Notes under the pieces: generated by a model
What the model saw: the letters and a program-made list of their open reading frames with translations, nothing else
What the model was told of the DNA's origin: nothing
Database searches by the model: none
Shown: in pieces, positions 7,542 to 14,899 of the stretch
How positions within the stretch are numbered: position 1 is the first letter of the stretch
How the letters are laid out: every line of letters begins with the position of its first letter
Position numbers and translations under genes: made by a program
Source of the DNA: Paenibacillus dakarensis
GTDB taxonomy: Bacteria > Bacillota > Bacilli > Paenibacillales > Paenibacillaceae
DNA length: 64,000 nucleotides
Assembly (NCBI RefSeq): GCF_001373415.1
Contig: NZ_CDSE01000052.1
Coordinates: 27,465-91,464 of the forward strand
Reading direction: 5' to 3'

Positions 7542-7737
7542 TAACAACGATTTCAAACTATAGGCGGCTATCGCGCCCTTTGGTCCGTCTGAGGATTTTT
7601 GAGGAAGCGGAATCAGGCGGACAACTCTGCACCACCTAACTGCATCGCAACCGGAAACATCCGCACCGACTAAGCGCATCGCGCCCGGTCACTTCGTGAC
7701 CTTAAGTCGATAGGACGTCGTGAACACAAAAACGTTA
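7542..7737 (+). repeat. attC-like structured repeat, site 10 (internally duplicated)
   Basis: This is the longest copy. It holds two versions of the central module in a row: CTGCACCACCTAACTGCATCG and, about 40 bases on, CCGCACCGACTAAGCGCATCG. It looks like a hybrid formed by unequal exchange between two sites. GTCCGTCTG pairs with CAGGCGGAC. Ends are TAACAACGATTTCAAAC and CGTGAACACAAAAACGTTA, so the arms are poorly matched. Confidence 0.8.
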
Positions 7738-7780
7738 GCTGAAACATTAGAAGGAAAGCTTATAAAATGGAGGTATCTCC

Positions 7781-8263
7781 ATGCAAGTATTGTTTCAATA
7801 TAATTGGATGGTAAGAGAACAATGGTATCAATGGTGTGAAGATATTACGTGTGACAAGTTGCTGCAACACCGGACAGGTGGGGTTGGTAGCATTTTGCAA
7901 ACGTTATTTCATATTATCGATGTTGAATGGAGCTGGATCCGATTACTCCAAGGGAAGTCAGACTTCCAAGAAAGTTTTGAGGATTATAAGACTTTAGAGA
8001 AAATAATAAGTTTAGATAATACACTTCGAACAGAAGTAGAGGAATTTGTTGAAGCTTGGAACGAAAGTATGGAAAAACGCCCTTTTTTTGATCCCCAGCC
8101 TGATGGAAGTATCGCTATAGACACATGGGGTGAAGTTATGCGTCATATAATTGCACATCAAATCCACCACATTGGGCAATTATCCGTCTGGGCGAGAGAA
8201 GTTGGCAAGAAGCCTGTATCGGCAAACGTTATTGGTAAAGGTCTAATAAGACCAGAATCTTAA
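7781..8263 (+). CDS. DinB-family metalloenzyme
   Basis: The 160-residue four-helix protein has the DinB metal-binding histidines: LFHIIDVEW near residue 45 and RHIIAHQIHHIGQ near 122-131. DinB-like proteins are non-haem metal proteins, many of them thiol-dependent transferases such as bacillithiol S-transferases. The substrate is unknown here. A GGAGGTATCTCC site precedes the ATG. It is the sole gene between sites 10 and 11. Confidence 0.85.
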   Translation: MQVLFQYNWMVREQWYQWCEDITCDKLLQHRTGGVGSILQTLFHIIDVEWSWIRLLQGKSDFQESFEDYKTLEKIISLDNTLRTEVEEFVEAWNESMEKRPFFDPQPDGSIAIDTWGEVMRHIIAHQIHHIGQLSVWAREVGKKPVSANVIGKGLIRPES

Positions 8264-8304
8264 GAAGAACATATAAATATTTCAAGGAAGGCACTAACAT
8301 CATA

Positions 8305-8440
8305 TAATACTATATTCACGCTGCGGGGCATTCGCCCCTTGGCTATAAGACGCAACCTCATAGACGTTAACTCTGACAACACACGACCCGGCCTAAGATG
8401 CTATCTAAGGTCGGGTCGCGTCATAGATGCGGGAACGTTA
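8305..8440 (+). repeat. attC-like structured repeat, site 11 (short class)
   Basis: This is a near-copy of site 2 in its right half: CGACCCGGCCTAAGAT...ATCTAAGGTCGGGTCG, then CATAGATGCGGGAACGTTA. The left end is TAATACTATATTCACGC and does not pair with the right arm, so the site seems to be a hybrid of a TATTCACGC left half and a CATAGATGC right half. Confidence 0.85.
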
Positions 8441-8480
8441 TGCGTAATTGCCCAAAACCTAAGAGAAAGAAGAGATTAAG

Positions 8481-9192
8481 ATGTATGAATTATCATCGAA
8501 GCACTACGATGTTATTTATAGTTTTAAAAACTACAAACAAGAGTCTGATCTAATTCGAAATTACATTTAAGAATCAGAGCACTTCATACATAACGATGTT
8601 AGATGTAGCTTGTGGCACGGGACAACATGCCTTTTTTTTAAAGAACGATTATAGGATAGATGGAATTGATTTAAACTCAAAGTTTGTTGAAATCGCTAAA
8701 TCGAAAAACCCTGAGGGCGATTATTACACGGCTGATATGACACATTTTCAATTGGGAAAGAAGTATGATGTAATCACATGTCTTTTCAGTTCCATTGGAT
8801 ATGTAAAGACCTTGGAGAGAGTAGTGAAGACATTTGAGAATTTTAAAGATCATTTAAATGATGATGGAATTATATTGGTTGAGCCTTGGTTTACTCCAGA
8901 GATTTGGAGTGAAGGCAGAACGGACACACTAACAACAGAGCACAATGAAGTAAAGATGTGTAGGATGTCATATACAGCAAAGCAAGATCGGATATCAATA
9001 TTAAGATTTGATTACTTGTTTGGAAGCAAGAACGGTATTGAATACTTTTCAGAAGAACATGTAATGGGGCTATTTAGAACAGATGAATTAATTGAAGCAT
9101 TTAAAGACGTTGGATTTGATGTTCAATATGATGAACAAGGAATAAGCGGAAGAGGGATGTATGTAGCTCGAAGAAGGAAAAACCTCGGATAA
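8481..9192 (+). pseudogene. SAM-dependent methyltransferase with one frameshift
   Basis: The start MYELSSKHYDVIYSFKNYKQ is typical of this group, but the frame stops at TAA after RNYI near 8569. Removing one T from the ATTT there restores the reading into KNQSTSYITMLDVACGTGQH, where LDVACGTG is motif I for S-adenosylmethionine. The rest (to 9192) is intact and includes VEPWFTPEIW. Either the gene is dead or the base is an error. Translation could restart at the ATG at 8596, but that would lack the N-terminal helices. The stop codon TAA is itself the first three bases of site 12. Confidence 0.75.
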
Positions 9193-9254
9193 CATCGCAT
9201 TCACGATTCGGAGCCTTGCGGTTCTCTCTCGGGATCGCAGCTACAAAGACGTTA
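9190..9254 (+). repeat. attC-like repeat, site 12 (65 bp)
   Basis: The ends TAACATCGCATTCACG and GACGTTAAGCGAAA are kept, but most of the interior is absent. Only a GGAGCC...GGTTCTC hairpin and GGGATCGCAG remain. It shares bases with the stop codon of the preceding methyltransferase. Confidence 0.7.
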
Positions 9255-9296
9255 AGCGAAAACCTGGATGAAAGTTAAAAATAGGTGATTTCAAGG

Positions 9297-9722
9297 ATGA
9301 ATAGAGTAAGAGCATTTTCTGCGATTTTAAAGAATGGGAAAATTGTAATGGTAAAGGTTGATGAAATAGAAAAAAGTTTTTGGACTCTTCCTGGTGGAGG
9401 AGTTGAGATAGGGGAAACGCGAGAACAAGCAGCAATTCGTGAGGCAATGGAAGAAGTCAACTTAGAAATAAAAGTTGTTAGATTCTTGTTTGCACAAGAA
9501 TATGCTGCAGGAATTGAATATTGTTATTTGGCAGTCCCGGTTGATTTTAATAAAAGCGATATAAAACTTGGATATGATCCTGAACTAAAAGAGCATGAAC
9601 AGGTACTGAAGCAAGCAGAATGGATTGAAATTAATAATGTAAAAGACGATTTGCATGTTTCGAAAGTAATAGAATCATTGAATGATAATGAAAAAATGTT
9701 GTTTAATATCAAGATAAGATAA
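9297..9722 (+). CDS. NUDIX hydrolase
   Basis: The protein has a Nudix box, GGGVEIGETREQAAIREAME and onward EVNLEI, at about residues 34-58; the usual Gly near its end is Asn. The family cleaves nucleoside diphosphates linked to another group, using the Glu residues to bind Mg2+. The ATG at 9297 has AGGTG upstream; a GTG four codons earlier in frame is less likely. It is the cargo between sites 12 and 13. Confidence 0.85.
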   Translation: MNRVRAFSAILKNGKIVMVKVDEIEKSFWTLPGGGVEIGETREQAAIREAMEEVNLEIKVVRFLFAQEYAAGIEYCYLAVPVDFNKSDIKLGYDPELKEHEQVLKQAEWIEINNVKDDLHVSKVIESLNDNEKMLFNIKIR

Positions 9723-9770
9723 AGGCATAAGGCATTTTACAAGTATTTTACAGAGGTAATGGATGTCTCA

Positions 9771-9801
9771 TAACACCAAGTTCGCGTATCGAGGGACGTT
9801 A
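9771..9801 (+). repeat. Minimal attC-like repeat, site 13 (31 bp)
   Basis: Only the ends remain: TAACACCAAGTTCGCG followed by TATCGAGGGACGTTA. All internal hairpins are missing. Its right flank GTTATGCGAAAGACA matches the complement of the left flank of site 14 at 14 of 15 bases, so the short site still marks a cassette boundary. Confidence 0.7.
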
Positions 9802-9841
9802 TGCGAAAGACAGAAGCTATTTATTAACTGGGGGGATATAC

Positions 9842-10636
9842 ATGGAGGAAGTTATTCGTTTTTACGATCTTGTTGATGAGGAACTACGTTTTCAAAGAAA
9901 TTCTAGAAGAATTGAATTTCTAACTAGCATAAATGCGTTAGAAGAAGTGATACAAAATTCATCGAGGATACTTGAATTAGGTGCGGGAACAGGAGCATAT
10001 TCATTCTATTATGCCAATAATGGGCACACAGTTACAGCACTGGATCTAACACCAAGTAATATAGACAAGATAAATGAAAAAAAGTCTGAATATAAGAATA
10101 TTAGTTTGAAGGCAATTGTGGGAGAAGCCACGGATTTAAGTCGATTTGAGTCAGGGGCTTTTAATACAGTTTTATGTTTTGGACCTTATTATCATATCAT
10201 TGACGATGTTGCGAGACTTAAATTAATTGAAGAGTCATTAAGAGTATTATCTTCTGGTGGAATATTAGCAATAGCTTATATTAATAAGCATTCGGTGGTT
10301 CCGATGCTTATAAAGAAAATGCCTGAATTCATTAATGAAGGAACAATTAGTAAAGTAATAGACATCGGAAATTTAAAGGCAAGGGACCCAGAATCATTCT
10401 GGACAGATTCACATTATACAACACCCATAGAAGTTGAAAAATTCATGAAACAATTTGATGTTTCAATAGTAGATCATCTAGGGACAGACGGATTAAGTCA
10501 CACTCTTAGTAATGAGGTAGATGAGCTATCTGAACAGAAGTTTGAGATTTATAAAAACTATCATTTTAAGACTTGCAGAGAGAGAAGTATCCTTGGGATT
10601 AGCACGCATGGGTTAATCATTTGTAGGAAGAATTAA
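9842..10636 (+). CDS. SAM-dependent methyltransferase
   Basis: The 264-residue class I methyltransferase has motif I ILELGAGTGAYS near residues 42-53, the acidic end of strand 2 in VTALDLT, and motif IV VLCFGPYYHI near 118. The substrate cannot be inferred. A GGGGGG site precedes the ATG. It is the only gene between sites 13 and 14 and, unlike the methyltransferase before it, is intact. Confidence 0.85.
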   Translation: MEEVIRFYDLVDEELRFQRNSRRIEFLTSINALEEVIQNSSRILELGAGTGAYSFYYANNGHTVTALDLTPSNIDKINEKKSEYKNISLKAIVGEATDLSRFESGAFNTVLCFGPYYHIIDDVARLKLIEESLRVLSSGGILAIAYINKHSVVPMLIKKMPEFINEGTISKVIDIGNLKARDPESFWTDSHYTTPIEVEKFMKQFDVSIVDHLGTDGLSHTLSNEVDELSEQKFEIYKNYHFKTCRERSILGISTHGLIICRKN

Positions 10637-10669
10637 GGATGAAGAGGCTATCACAGAATGTCCTTCGCA

Positions 10670-10768
10670 TAACATAGTATCTACGCTGCAGGCTGCGCCC
10701 GGGTCGTATGATGAGGTAGGCAGAGAAGTGAATTCATGTGACAACCTGCTATGCGCAGGTTCGTGATT
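10670..10768 (+). repeat. attC-like repeat, site 14 (right arm lost)
   Basis: The left end GCATAACATAGTATCTACGC is intact, followed by CTGCAGGCTGCGCCCGGGTC and a CATGTGACAACC segment. After GGTTCGTGATTGAAAG the terminal ACGTTA is missing. The left flank GCATAAC is the exact complement of GTTATGC ending site 13. Confidence 0.7.
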
Positions 10769-10784
10769 GAAAGATGCAATCAAT

Positions 10785-11375
10785 ATGAAAATAATAGAGA
10801 GGATGAGCGACTTGCCATATCCTTTTGACTGTATTACCGAGTTTATGTTTTTTGAAACATCAATTGAACCATCTGATGTAATTTTAATCCCTGGTGGCAG
10901 TCATCCTCAACTAATGGAGAGAGCTGCAGAATTATACCATCAGGGTTTGGCTCCTTATATCCTTCCATCGGGTGGGCCAACTCCAAATGTCTCCTCTACT
11001 GAATGGGAGTTTCTTCGAGATGTAGGATTAAGTTTGGGTGTACCAGAAAGTTCAATTTTACGTGAAGATAAAGCAACAAATACATTTGAGAATGCAAGAT
11101 ATTCTTGGAAGTCGCTTCAACAACAGAGAATTAACCCAAGGAAAGCAATATTAGTTTGTAAATCTTATTTTGCTAGACGAGCTTTACTTACATATCATGT
11201 TGAATTTCCTAGTGAGGTTGAATTTTATGTAAGTCCGGTAACAGACAAGACTAATACTACAAGAGATAACTGGTATTTGGATGAGCAAAAAATAAATTAC
11301 GTTATGAATGAACTGACGAAGGTAGGACAATATTTCAGACACCATATTCCAAATTGGGTAAACAGTAAACTATAG
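10785..11375 (+). CDS. YdcF/DUF218-like protein
   Basis: The protein shows the DUF218 pattern: SDVILIPGGSH near residue 31, ILPSGGPTPNVSSTEWEFL near 60, ATNTFENARYSW near 97 and AILVCKSYFARRALLTY. Family members bind nucleotides or act on lipid-linked or vitamin-like substrates; no precise reaction is known to me. The start is uncertain: ATG at 10785 lacks a ribosome site and a TTG six codons earlier is possible. The truncated site 14 directly upstream suggests the 5' end was rearranged. Confidence 0.7.
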   Translation: MKIIERMSDLPYPFDCITEFMFFETSIEPSDVILIPGGSHPQLMERAAELYHQGLAPYILPSGGPTPNVSSTEWEFLRDVGLSLGVPESSILREDKATNTFENARYSWKSLQQQRINPRKAILVCKSYFARRALLTYHVEFPSEVEFYVSPVTDKTNTTRDNWYLDEQKINYVMNELTKVGQYFRHHIPNWVNSKL

Positions 11376-11416
11376 TGAAAGCATTTCAAGAAGGCACCAG
11401 CAACTCATTTCGTAGG

Positions 11417-11432
11417 TAACAATTTTATGTGA
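11417..11432 (+). repeat. Possible relic of an attC-like left end
   Basis: TAACAATTTTATGTGAAAG lies where a repeat would be expected between the DUF218 gene and the next acetyltransferase. Only the TAACA start and a TGTGAAA resembling the right flank remain. Confidence 0.25.
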
Positions 11433-11466
11433 AAGCTTGGCAAACCTGAAATGAAGGAGAAGGTAT

Positions 11467-12069
11467 ATGCAGATAGATGATATTTTTTCTGATCTTCTTA
11501 CATTAGAAACTGAAAGAACGATACTAAGAAAGCTTAGAAGAGAAGACGAACAAGACATATTTCTATATGGATCCGATGATGATGTGTCGATGTATACGGC
11601 ATGGCCTACGCATAAAACAATTGAAGATACCCGGACATATTTATCGAAGGTACTTAACAAATACAACAATAAGGCAGTAGCTCCCTGGGGAATTGAGGAT
11701 AAAAATACGGGCCGGTTAATCGGGACTGCAGGATTCATGGCTTGGAATCTATCACATTCCAAAGCGGAAATAGGATATGCACTTTCAAGAGACTATTGGA
11801 ACCAAGGTTACATGACCGAAGTAATAAAAAAAATCATTTCCTTTGGATTTAATACGATGAAATTAATTAGAATTGAAGCGAACTGTCTCCCCTTAAACCT
11901 CGGTTCAGCTAGAGTAATGGAGAAGGTGGGAATGACATATGAAGGGACATTAAGAAAAAGCATTTTTGTTAAAGGGACATATGAAGACCTAAAACTATAC
12001 TCAATAATTATTGATGATGTAAGCGAAATAGGCCTTAACACAGACAACACACGACCCAGCCCAAGATAA
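11467..12069 (+). CDS. GNAT acetyltransferase, RimJ/RimL type
   Basis: The 200-residue protein follows the RimJ/RimL pattern: TLETERTILRKLRREDEQDI near residues 11-30, LIGTAGFMAWN, AEIGYALSRDYWNQGYMTE near 103, and IEANCLPLNLGSARVMEKVGM near 137-158. It should transfer acetyl from acetyl-CoA to a protein N-terminus or a small amine. Its last dozen residues (GLNTDNTRPSPR) are encoded by the short-class repeat module, so the stop lies inside the repeat hairpin. The natural end was probably replaced when the site was rearranged. Confidence 0.85.
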   Translation: MQIDDIFSDLLTLETERTILRKLRREDEQDIFLYGSDDDVSMYTAWPTHKTIEDTRTYLSKVLNKYNNKAVAPWGIEDKNTGRLIGTAGFMAWNLSHSKAEIGYALSRDYWNQGYMTEVIKKIISFGFNTMKLIRIEANCLPLNLGSARVMEKVGMTYEGTLRKSIFVKGTYEDLKLYSIIIDDVSEIGLNTDNTRPSPR

Positions 12070-12111
12070 AAGCATCTAGGGCTGGGTCGTTTCGCGGAGA
12101 CAAGAACATTA
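12031..12111 (+). repeat. attC-like repeat, site 16 (right half only)
   Basis: The hairpin CGACCCAGCCCAAGATA...ATCTAGGGCTGGGTCG is the short-class module, with compensated changes from CCGG to CAGC and GCTG. The terminal motif is decayed to AGAACATTA. The left arm is missing and the acetyltransferase reading frame runs into the repeat. Confidence 0.65.
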
Positions 12112-12166
12112 AAAGAAAATTTGAGAAACCCTAAGGAAATGAAAAATTCTAATTGGAGGGATTTCT

Positions 12167-12691
12167 GTGGAGTATTATTTCGGAATTGTTCCGTCGATGG
12201 ATATCTATGAACCAATTTTATCTTTAAGAGAAGAATATAATTACCGAGGATCGTCTGAACCTCACATAACGGTTAAGGCTTCATGTGGATTGTCTGAAGA
12301 TATGGGATGGTTACCATTATGTCAAAAGATAATATCAAATTTCGGAAAAATTTCAATATCAGTCGGTTCCCCTAATTACTTTGGTGATAAAGATATATTG
12401 TATTTAGAAGCTCATTCTAACGAGTTAAATGAACTTCATAGAAAACTTGTACATGTATTTAATCCTGATGAACAACAAATAAAGAAGTGTTTTGAATTAG
12501 ATTTATATAAACCCCATATAACAATAGCAAGAAAGTCTAACCTTGGTGAGGAAGTTATTGAGGAAATGAAATATAAGACCGGGAATTATTTTGAAACGAC
12601 CAAAACCTTTGTAGCAGAAAGTGTAAAGTTGTTTTATAGGGAAAGCAGAGAAGACAAATATAAAGAAAAAATTGAAATTAATTTTAATTAA
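12167..12691 (+). CDS. 2H phosphoesterase, 2'-5' RNA ligase-like
   Basis: The 174-residue protein has the two HxT motifs that define the 2H superfamily: PHITV near residues 32-36 and PHITIA near 115-120. Such enzymes act on 2',3'-cyclic phosphates or 2'-5' bonds of RNA. The start is GTG, with a GGAGGG site nine bases upstream. It is the last gene of the array and is followed by a strong terminator rather than a repeat. Confidence 0.85.
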   Translation: MEYYFGIVPSMDIYEPILSLREEYNYRGSSEPHITVKASCGLSEDMGWLPLCQKIISNFGKISISVGSPNYFGDKDILYLEAHSNELNELHRKLVHVFNPDEQQIKKCFELDLYKPHITIARKSNLGEEVIEEMKYKTGNYFETTKTFVAESVKLFYRESREDKYKEKIEINFN

Positions 12692-12714
12692 GCGGATTCA
12701 ATTTAGCGCATCCA

Positions 12715-12757
12715 AGGTCGCCATTCCCTGAAACTGAGGGGAATGGCGCCTTTTTTA
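12715..12757 (+). terminator. Rho-independent terminator at array end
   Basis: The stem GGTCGCCATTCCC pairs with GGGAATGGCGCC and is followed by TTTTTT. It separates the AT-rich cassette array from the GC-richer carbohydrate locus. Confidence 0.85.
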
Positions 12758-12946
12758 TTCCCGCTATGCTCCCTGTAATCATTTCATTTGATTATATCTT
12801 TCCTTCCGGCACCAGGCTTACACTCCAATTATATAAACTATTTATTCGCTCCCCTGTGCAACTGCTGTAACGGCAGCACAGGGAACTAAAGCGCAGACTG
12901 CTGCAGCAAGAGCCGGATAGCTTCTGAGCGAAGAGAGAGAGAAGGG
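12758..12946. promoter_or_regulatory. Leader of the carbohydrate locus
   Basis: A promoter should lie here, perhaps TTACAC with TATAAA near 12820-12840, but the match is weak. CCCTGTG at 12852 and CACAGGG at 12877 form an inverted repeat that may be an operator or RNA hairpin. No gene is seen. Confidence 0.3.
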
Positions 12947-12952
12947 ATTAAC

Positions 12953-14869
12953 ATAGCTGTTGAAAATCTAGGAACCATGATTCATGCCCGTTTTGGACAA
13001 GGGGCTGCCTTCCGATTCGATGGGAAGCGTCACCGGATTTGCTTCGTCAGCAACGGCACTCCCGCAATTGTGCATGAATACGATTTGACCAGTGGAGAGC
13101 TGTTGTTTCAAAGTCCTTTGCCGCCGACGGACTCTGTCTGGGCCATAAGTGCAACAGAAAACGAAGATGTGTATCTTAGCGGAACCAGGGACGGCATCCT
13201 CTACCGCTACTCCTCGGATGGACTGAAGTCCGTTGGTGTGAACCCCTCCAATGCTTTTGTCTGGGAGCTTTTTTATGACCAAGGGCGAATCTATGGAGGG
13301 ACCTATCCTCATTCCAAGCTGTTCGAATATAACACCGTTTCCGGTGAATTCCGTGATTTTGGGCCTATTAAAGAAGGCCAGGATTACTGCAGGGGAATTG
13401 TTGCAGATGATCGGTACCTTTATGCCGGTACAGGGAGCATCAAGCACCTTATCCGGATTGACAGGGTCACTGGCGAGCGTGAAGAGATACACCTGGAGGG
13501 ATTAAGCGGCACCCAAGGGTTTATTGATAAGCTGTGGATCCGGGATGACTATTTGTTCGTCTCCTGTACTTATACGGAGGTTCATGTCTTCCGCCGTGAT
13601 TCTCTTATCCATGTAGGCTCCTTCCCATGCGACAACCTGTTATCCAAGCCCCACGCCAGCCATCCTGGAAAAGTGTTCTACAAGAACGGCAGCAGGCTGT
13701 GCTACTGGGACATTGCCCAGGAAACATCGATGGAAACGGCCTTGGATAGCCTGCCTTTTGGCAGATGCAAGGCGATGGCATGGGTGAAGACGGACGAGGT
13801 TGAAGAATTCTCTGCCAAGCTTGCTCTGGCGACTGTTAATGCGGAGCTGGCCATACTGGACCTGTCCGACCTGTCTGACCTGTCAGCGGAGACCCGTATG
13901 CTGCCGGTCGAACCGCAGCCGTTGCGTATTGCCTGTCTGGAGACCGGTGAGGACGGCAAGCTTTATATCGGCGGCATCTACCGGGGCTTCTCCCTGTACA
14001 ATCCGGCCACCGATGAGATCGAGCAGTCCATCGGACTGTTCCCCCAGACGGAAGGCATTACCTTCCTCGATGGCGAGGCTTATTTCGGAACCTATACCCA
14101 TGCTCATATGTACCGCTATAATCCGGAGCACCCGATGAATTACGGCATGACCCCGGAGCATAATCCCGGGCATATCGGGCGAATCGGCTACAAACAGGAC
14201 CGGCCCTTCGCGATGACCTCTGGCGGCGGCTATGTCTTTGCCGGGACGGTGCCGGATTACGGCATCCGCGGCGGTGCGCTCTCCGTATACGATCCTGCTG
14301 CCGGAACGTGGGATGTATACCCGGATATCGTCAAGGATCAGAGCATATTAGGTCTTGCTTACAAGGAGGGCCTGATCTTTGGAGGCACCTCGATTTGGGG
14401 AGGGCTGGGCGTTGAGCCAGCCGAAGAGCCAGCCCGCATGTTCGTCTGGGATGTCGCAACACGTACCAAGATTACGGAGTTCGTGCCGGATATTCCGGAT
14501 ATGGACGCGGTTCCCTCTTTGATCGGGGGACTGTTCGCAGGCCCTGACGGTCTCATCTGGGGGGCGGTATACGGCACCATCTTTGCAATGGATCCCTCAA
14601 CACTCCGCGTGGTGAAGAGCCGTGTAATCGTTCCGACAGATCCTTCGAAGAGCTCATGGAAAATGGTTTTCTTGCGCTGGGGCCCGGACGGCTTGCTGTA
14701 TACCACGCTCGGGAATCGGCTGATTGCCGTTCATCCGGAGACGCTTGATTACGTGCAGCTGGTGGATAATCCGATCAACGATCTGACGATCGATCAGGCC
14801 GGAAGGCTGTATTACGGAGTAGGACAAGAGTTGTTTCGTCTTGTTCCACCGAAGAACCTTTTTTCATAA
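12953..14869 (+). CDS. Cytoplasmic beta-propeller protein, first paralog
   Basis: About 638 residues of repeating four-strand units (for example DVYLSGTRDGILYRYSSDG, YAGTGSIKHLIRIDRVTGER and YIGGIYRGFSLYNPATDEI) form a beta-propeller of seven or more blades, with no signal peptide or membrane segment. It is about two-thirds identical by eye to the next gene. That paralog starts MTTVQNLGTMVHA, and here the matching bases read ATA-A-V-E-N-L-G-T-M-I-H-A after AGAAGGG, so the start may be the rare codon ATA at 12953; the first ATG is at 12977. Position before an ABC sugar importer suggests sugar sensing, binding or lyase activity, but no catalytic motif is recognised. Confidence 0.7.
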   Translation: MAVENLGTMIHARFGQGAAFRFDGKRHRICFVSNGTPAIVHEYDLTSGELLFQSPLPPTDSVWAISATENEDVYLSGTRDGILYRYSSDGLKSVGVNPSNAFVWELFYDQGRIYGGTYPHSKLFEYNTVSGEFRDFGPIKEGQDYCRGIVADDRYLYAGTGSIKHLIRIDRVTGEREEIHLEGLSGTQGFIDKLWIRDDYLFVSCTYTEVHVFRRDSLIHVGSFPCDNLLSKPHASHPGKVFYKNGSRLCYWDIAQETSMETALDSLPFGRCKAMAWVKTDEVEEFSAKLALATVNAELAILDLSDLSDLSAETRMLPVEPQPLRIACLETGEDGKLYIGGIYRGFSLYNPATDEIEQSIGLFPQTEGITFLDGEAYFGTYTHAHMYRYNPEHPMNYGMTPEHNPGHIGRIGYKQDRPFAMTSGGGYVFAGTVPDYGIRGGALSVYDPAAGTWDVYPDIVKDQSILGLAYKEGLIFGGTSIWGGLGVEPAEEPARMFVWDVATRTKITEFVPDIPDMDAVPSLIGGLFAGPDGLIWGAVYGTIFAMDPSTLRVVKSRVIVPTDPSKSSWKMVFLRWGPDGLLYTTLGNRLIAVHPETLDYVQLVDNPINDLTIDQAGRLYYGVGQELFRLVPPKNLFS

Positions 14870-14899
14870 AGTTAACAACTTCAGAAAGCAGGGATCAGG

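Noticed and set aside
143..12111. CRISPR array
   Set aside because: The repeats are long, differ in sequence and enclose whole genes; there are no short uniform spacers and no cas genes.
143..12111. Repeats as ordinary transcription terminators
   Set aside because: Most hairpins lack T-runs, the terminal GTTA and flank matches would be unexplained, and true terminators in the window look different. A secondary effect on transcript ends is still possible.
143..12111. Repeats as MITE-type transposons inserted between genes
   Set aside because: No target-site duplications are visible, all copies have one orientation, and their flanks are related to the next site rather than to the insertion target.
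12968..13492. Minus-strand frames across both beta-propeller genes
   Set aside because: Long antisense frames arise from GC-rich codon use in the real genes; they have no ribosome sites and no family resemblance.
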